Shown here: one piece after another, positions 6,377-6,549 of the stretch
How positions within the stretch are numbered: the stretch's first letter is position 1
How the letters are laid out: the number at the start of each line of letters is the position of its first letter
Assembly (NCBI GenBank): GCA_905200905.1
Contig: CAJKMA010000100.1
Coordinates: 1 to 6,549 of the forward strand
From: an uncultured Bacillota bacterium
Lineage (GTDB): Bacteria > Bacillota > Clostridia > Lachnospirales > Lachnospiraceae
Direction of reading: 5' to 3'
DNA length: 6,549 bases
The notes under the pieces: generated by a model
What the model was told of the DNA's origin: nothing
What the model saw: only the letters and a program-made list of their open reading frames with translations
Databases searched by the model: none
Made by a program: the position numbers and the translations under genes

Positions 6377-6499
6377 ATGAGAATACGCTATAATAAACTT
6401 CAAAAACTTATGATTGTGCAGACGGTCTGCACAATTTGGACAAGATTGAATTGTAGGACTATGAAGCGAGGTAGTGGATATGGAAAAAGACCCGTTTAA
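6377..6499 (+). CDS. Small ORF of unknown function (40 residues)
   Basis: The ATG at 6377 has AAGGAG at 6363-6368, an ideal ribosome binding site with eight bases of spacing. The predicted product is 40 residues, rich in Arg and Lys with a central hydrophobic patch, and ends GYGKRPV. I do not recognise it and assign no function. Its 3' end overlaps the next gene by 20 bases in another frame, and a 23-base palindrome lies inside it. It may be a real small protein, a leader peptide whose translation carries ribosomes to the next start, or a chance ORF in a regulatory leader. Confidence 0.35.
   Translation: MRIRYNKLQKLMIVQTVCTIWTRLNCRTMKRGSGYGKRPV
6413..6435. repeat. Perfect 11+1+11 palindrome, operator-like
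   Basis: ATTGTGCAGAC (6413-6423) and GTCTGCACAAT (6425-6435) are exact reverse complements around a single G at 6424. The site ends 44 bases before the start of the partial gene at 6480. It has no following T run, so it is not a terminator. The near-absence of a centre and the perfect symmetry suit a dimeric DNA-binding protein; as RNA it could form a ten-base-pair hairpin with a three-base loop. Confidence 0.7.
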
Positions 6500-6549
6500 G
6501 GAATATTTGAGGGAGTCTGAACCGGATAAAGCTCATAAGGGTTATGCTT
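6480..6549 (+). CDS. N-terminus of a probable VbhA-like antitoxin (Fic partner), cut by the window edge
   Basis: Twenty-three codons are visible from the ATG at 6480, preceded by GAGGT at 6468-6472 with seven bases of spacing; the frame stays open to the window end. The start reads MEKDPFKEYL and continues through a SEPDK segment to GYA. From memory this matches the opening of small Firmicute proteins annotated as VbhA-family antitoxins, or of the same segment fused to a Fic protein, where a Trp follows the YA; the next base here is T, which fits. In those systems the small protein carries a helix that blocks AMP transfer by the Fic toxin, which is usually encoded directly downstream. Only a short N-terminus is available and the inhibitory motif is outside the window, so the gene start is much surer than the family. 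Confidence 0.6.
   Translation, partial: MEKDPFKEYLRESEPDKAHKGYA

Noticed and set aside
1..6549. CRISPR array, insertion sequence or transposase
   Set aside because: No regularly spaced repeats and no transposase or integrase coding sequence are seen; mobile character at the right edge is only inferred.

Overview
The window looks like chromosomal DNA of a low-to-moderate GC member of the Firmicutes, most likely a gut Clostridia/Lachnospiraceae-type bacterium. The reasons are the strong GGAGG-type ribosome binding sites, a textbook sigma-A promoter, a tRNA without an encoded CCA end, a membrane-anchored low-GC-type D-Ala-D-Ala carboxypeptidase, and a Bacillus-like gene order (K-D-A-C-B) for ribose uptake. 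The genus cannot be fixed from the sequence alone.

Left part (1-1203): the 3' two-thirds of a CAT-anticodon tRNA (Met type) with its own intrinsic terminator, then a single-gene unit encoding a serine-type D-alanyl-D-alanine carboxypeptidase. That protein has an N-terminal membrane anchor and a charged coiled-coil stalk, and the gene ends in a second intrinsic terminator.

Centre (1266-6120): a complete and apparently intact ribose utilisation operon, rbsK-rbsD-rbsA-rbsC-rbsB. It is driven by one near-consensus promoter (TTGACT-17-TATAAT), carries two identical 14-bp operator palindromes of the LacI-family type in its leader, and is closed by an intrinsic terminator. RbsB (lipoprotein) captures ribose outside the cell, RbsC and RbsA import it with ATP, RbsD converts pyranose to the form the kinase accepts, and RbsK makes ribose 5-phosphate. 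The genes are tightly coupled: ATGA overlaps at K/D and A/C, short gaps elsewhere. No rbsR regulator gene lies in the window, so the repressor must be encoded elsewhere.

Right part (6121-6549): sequence of a different character. About 250 bases without a convincing gene hold several inverted repeats. Then comes a 40-codon ORF with a good ribosome binding site, a perfect 11+1+11 palindrome inside it, and the first 23 codons of a gene whose N-terminus resembles the small VbhA-like proteins found next to Fic proteins. This probably marks the start of an accessory (toxin-antitoxin or mobile) segment beside the metabolic operon. It is the only part of the window that may hold something poorly described, and it is cut off by the window edge.
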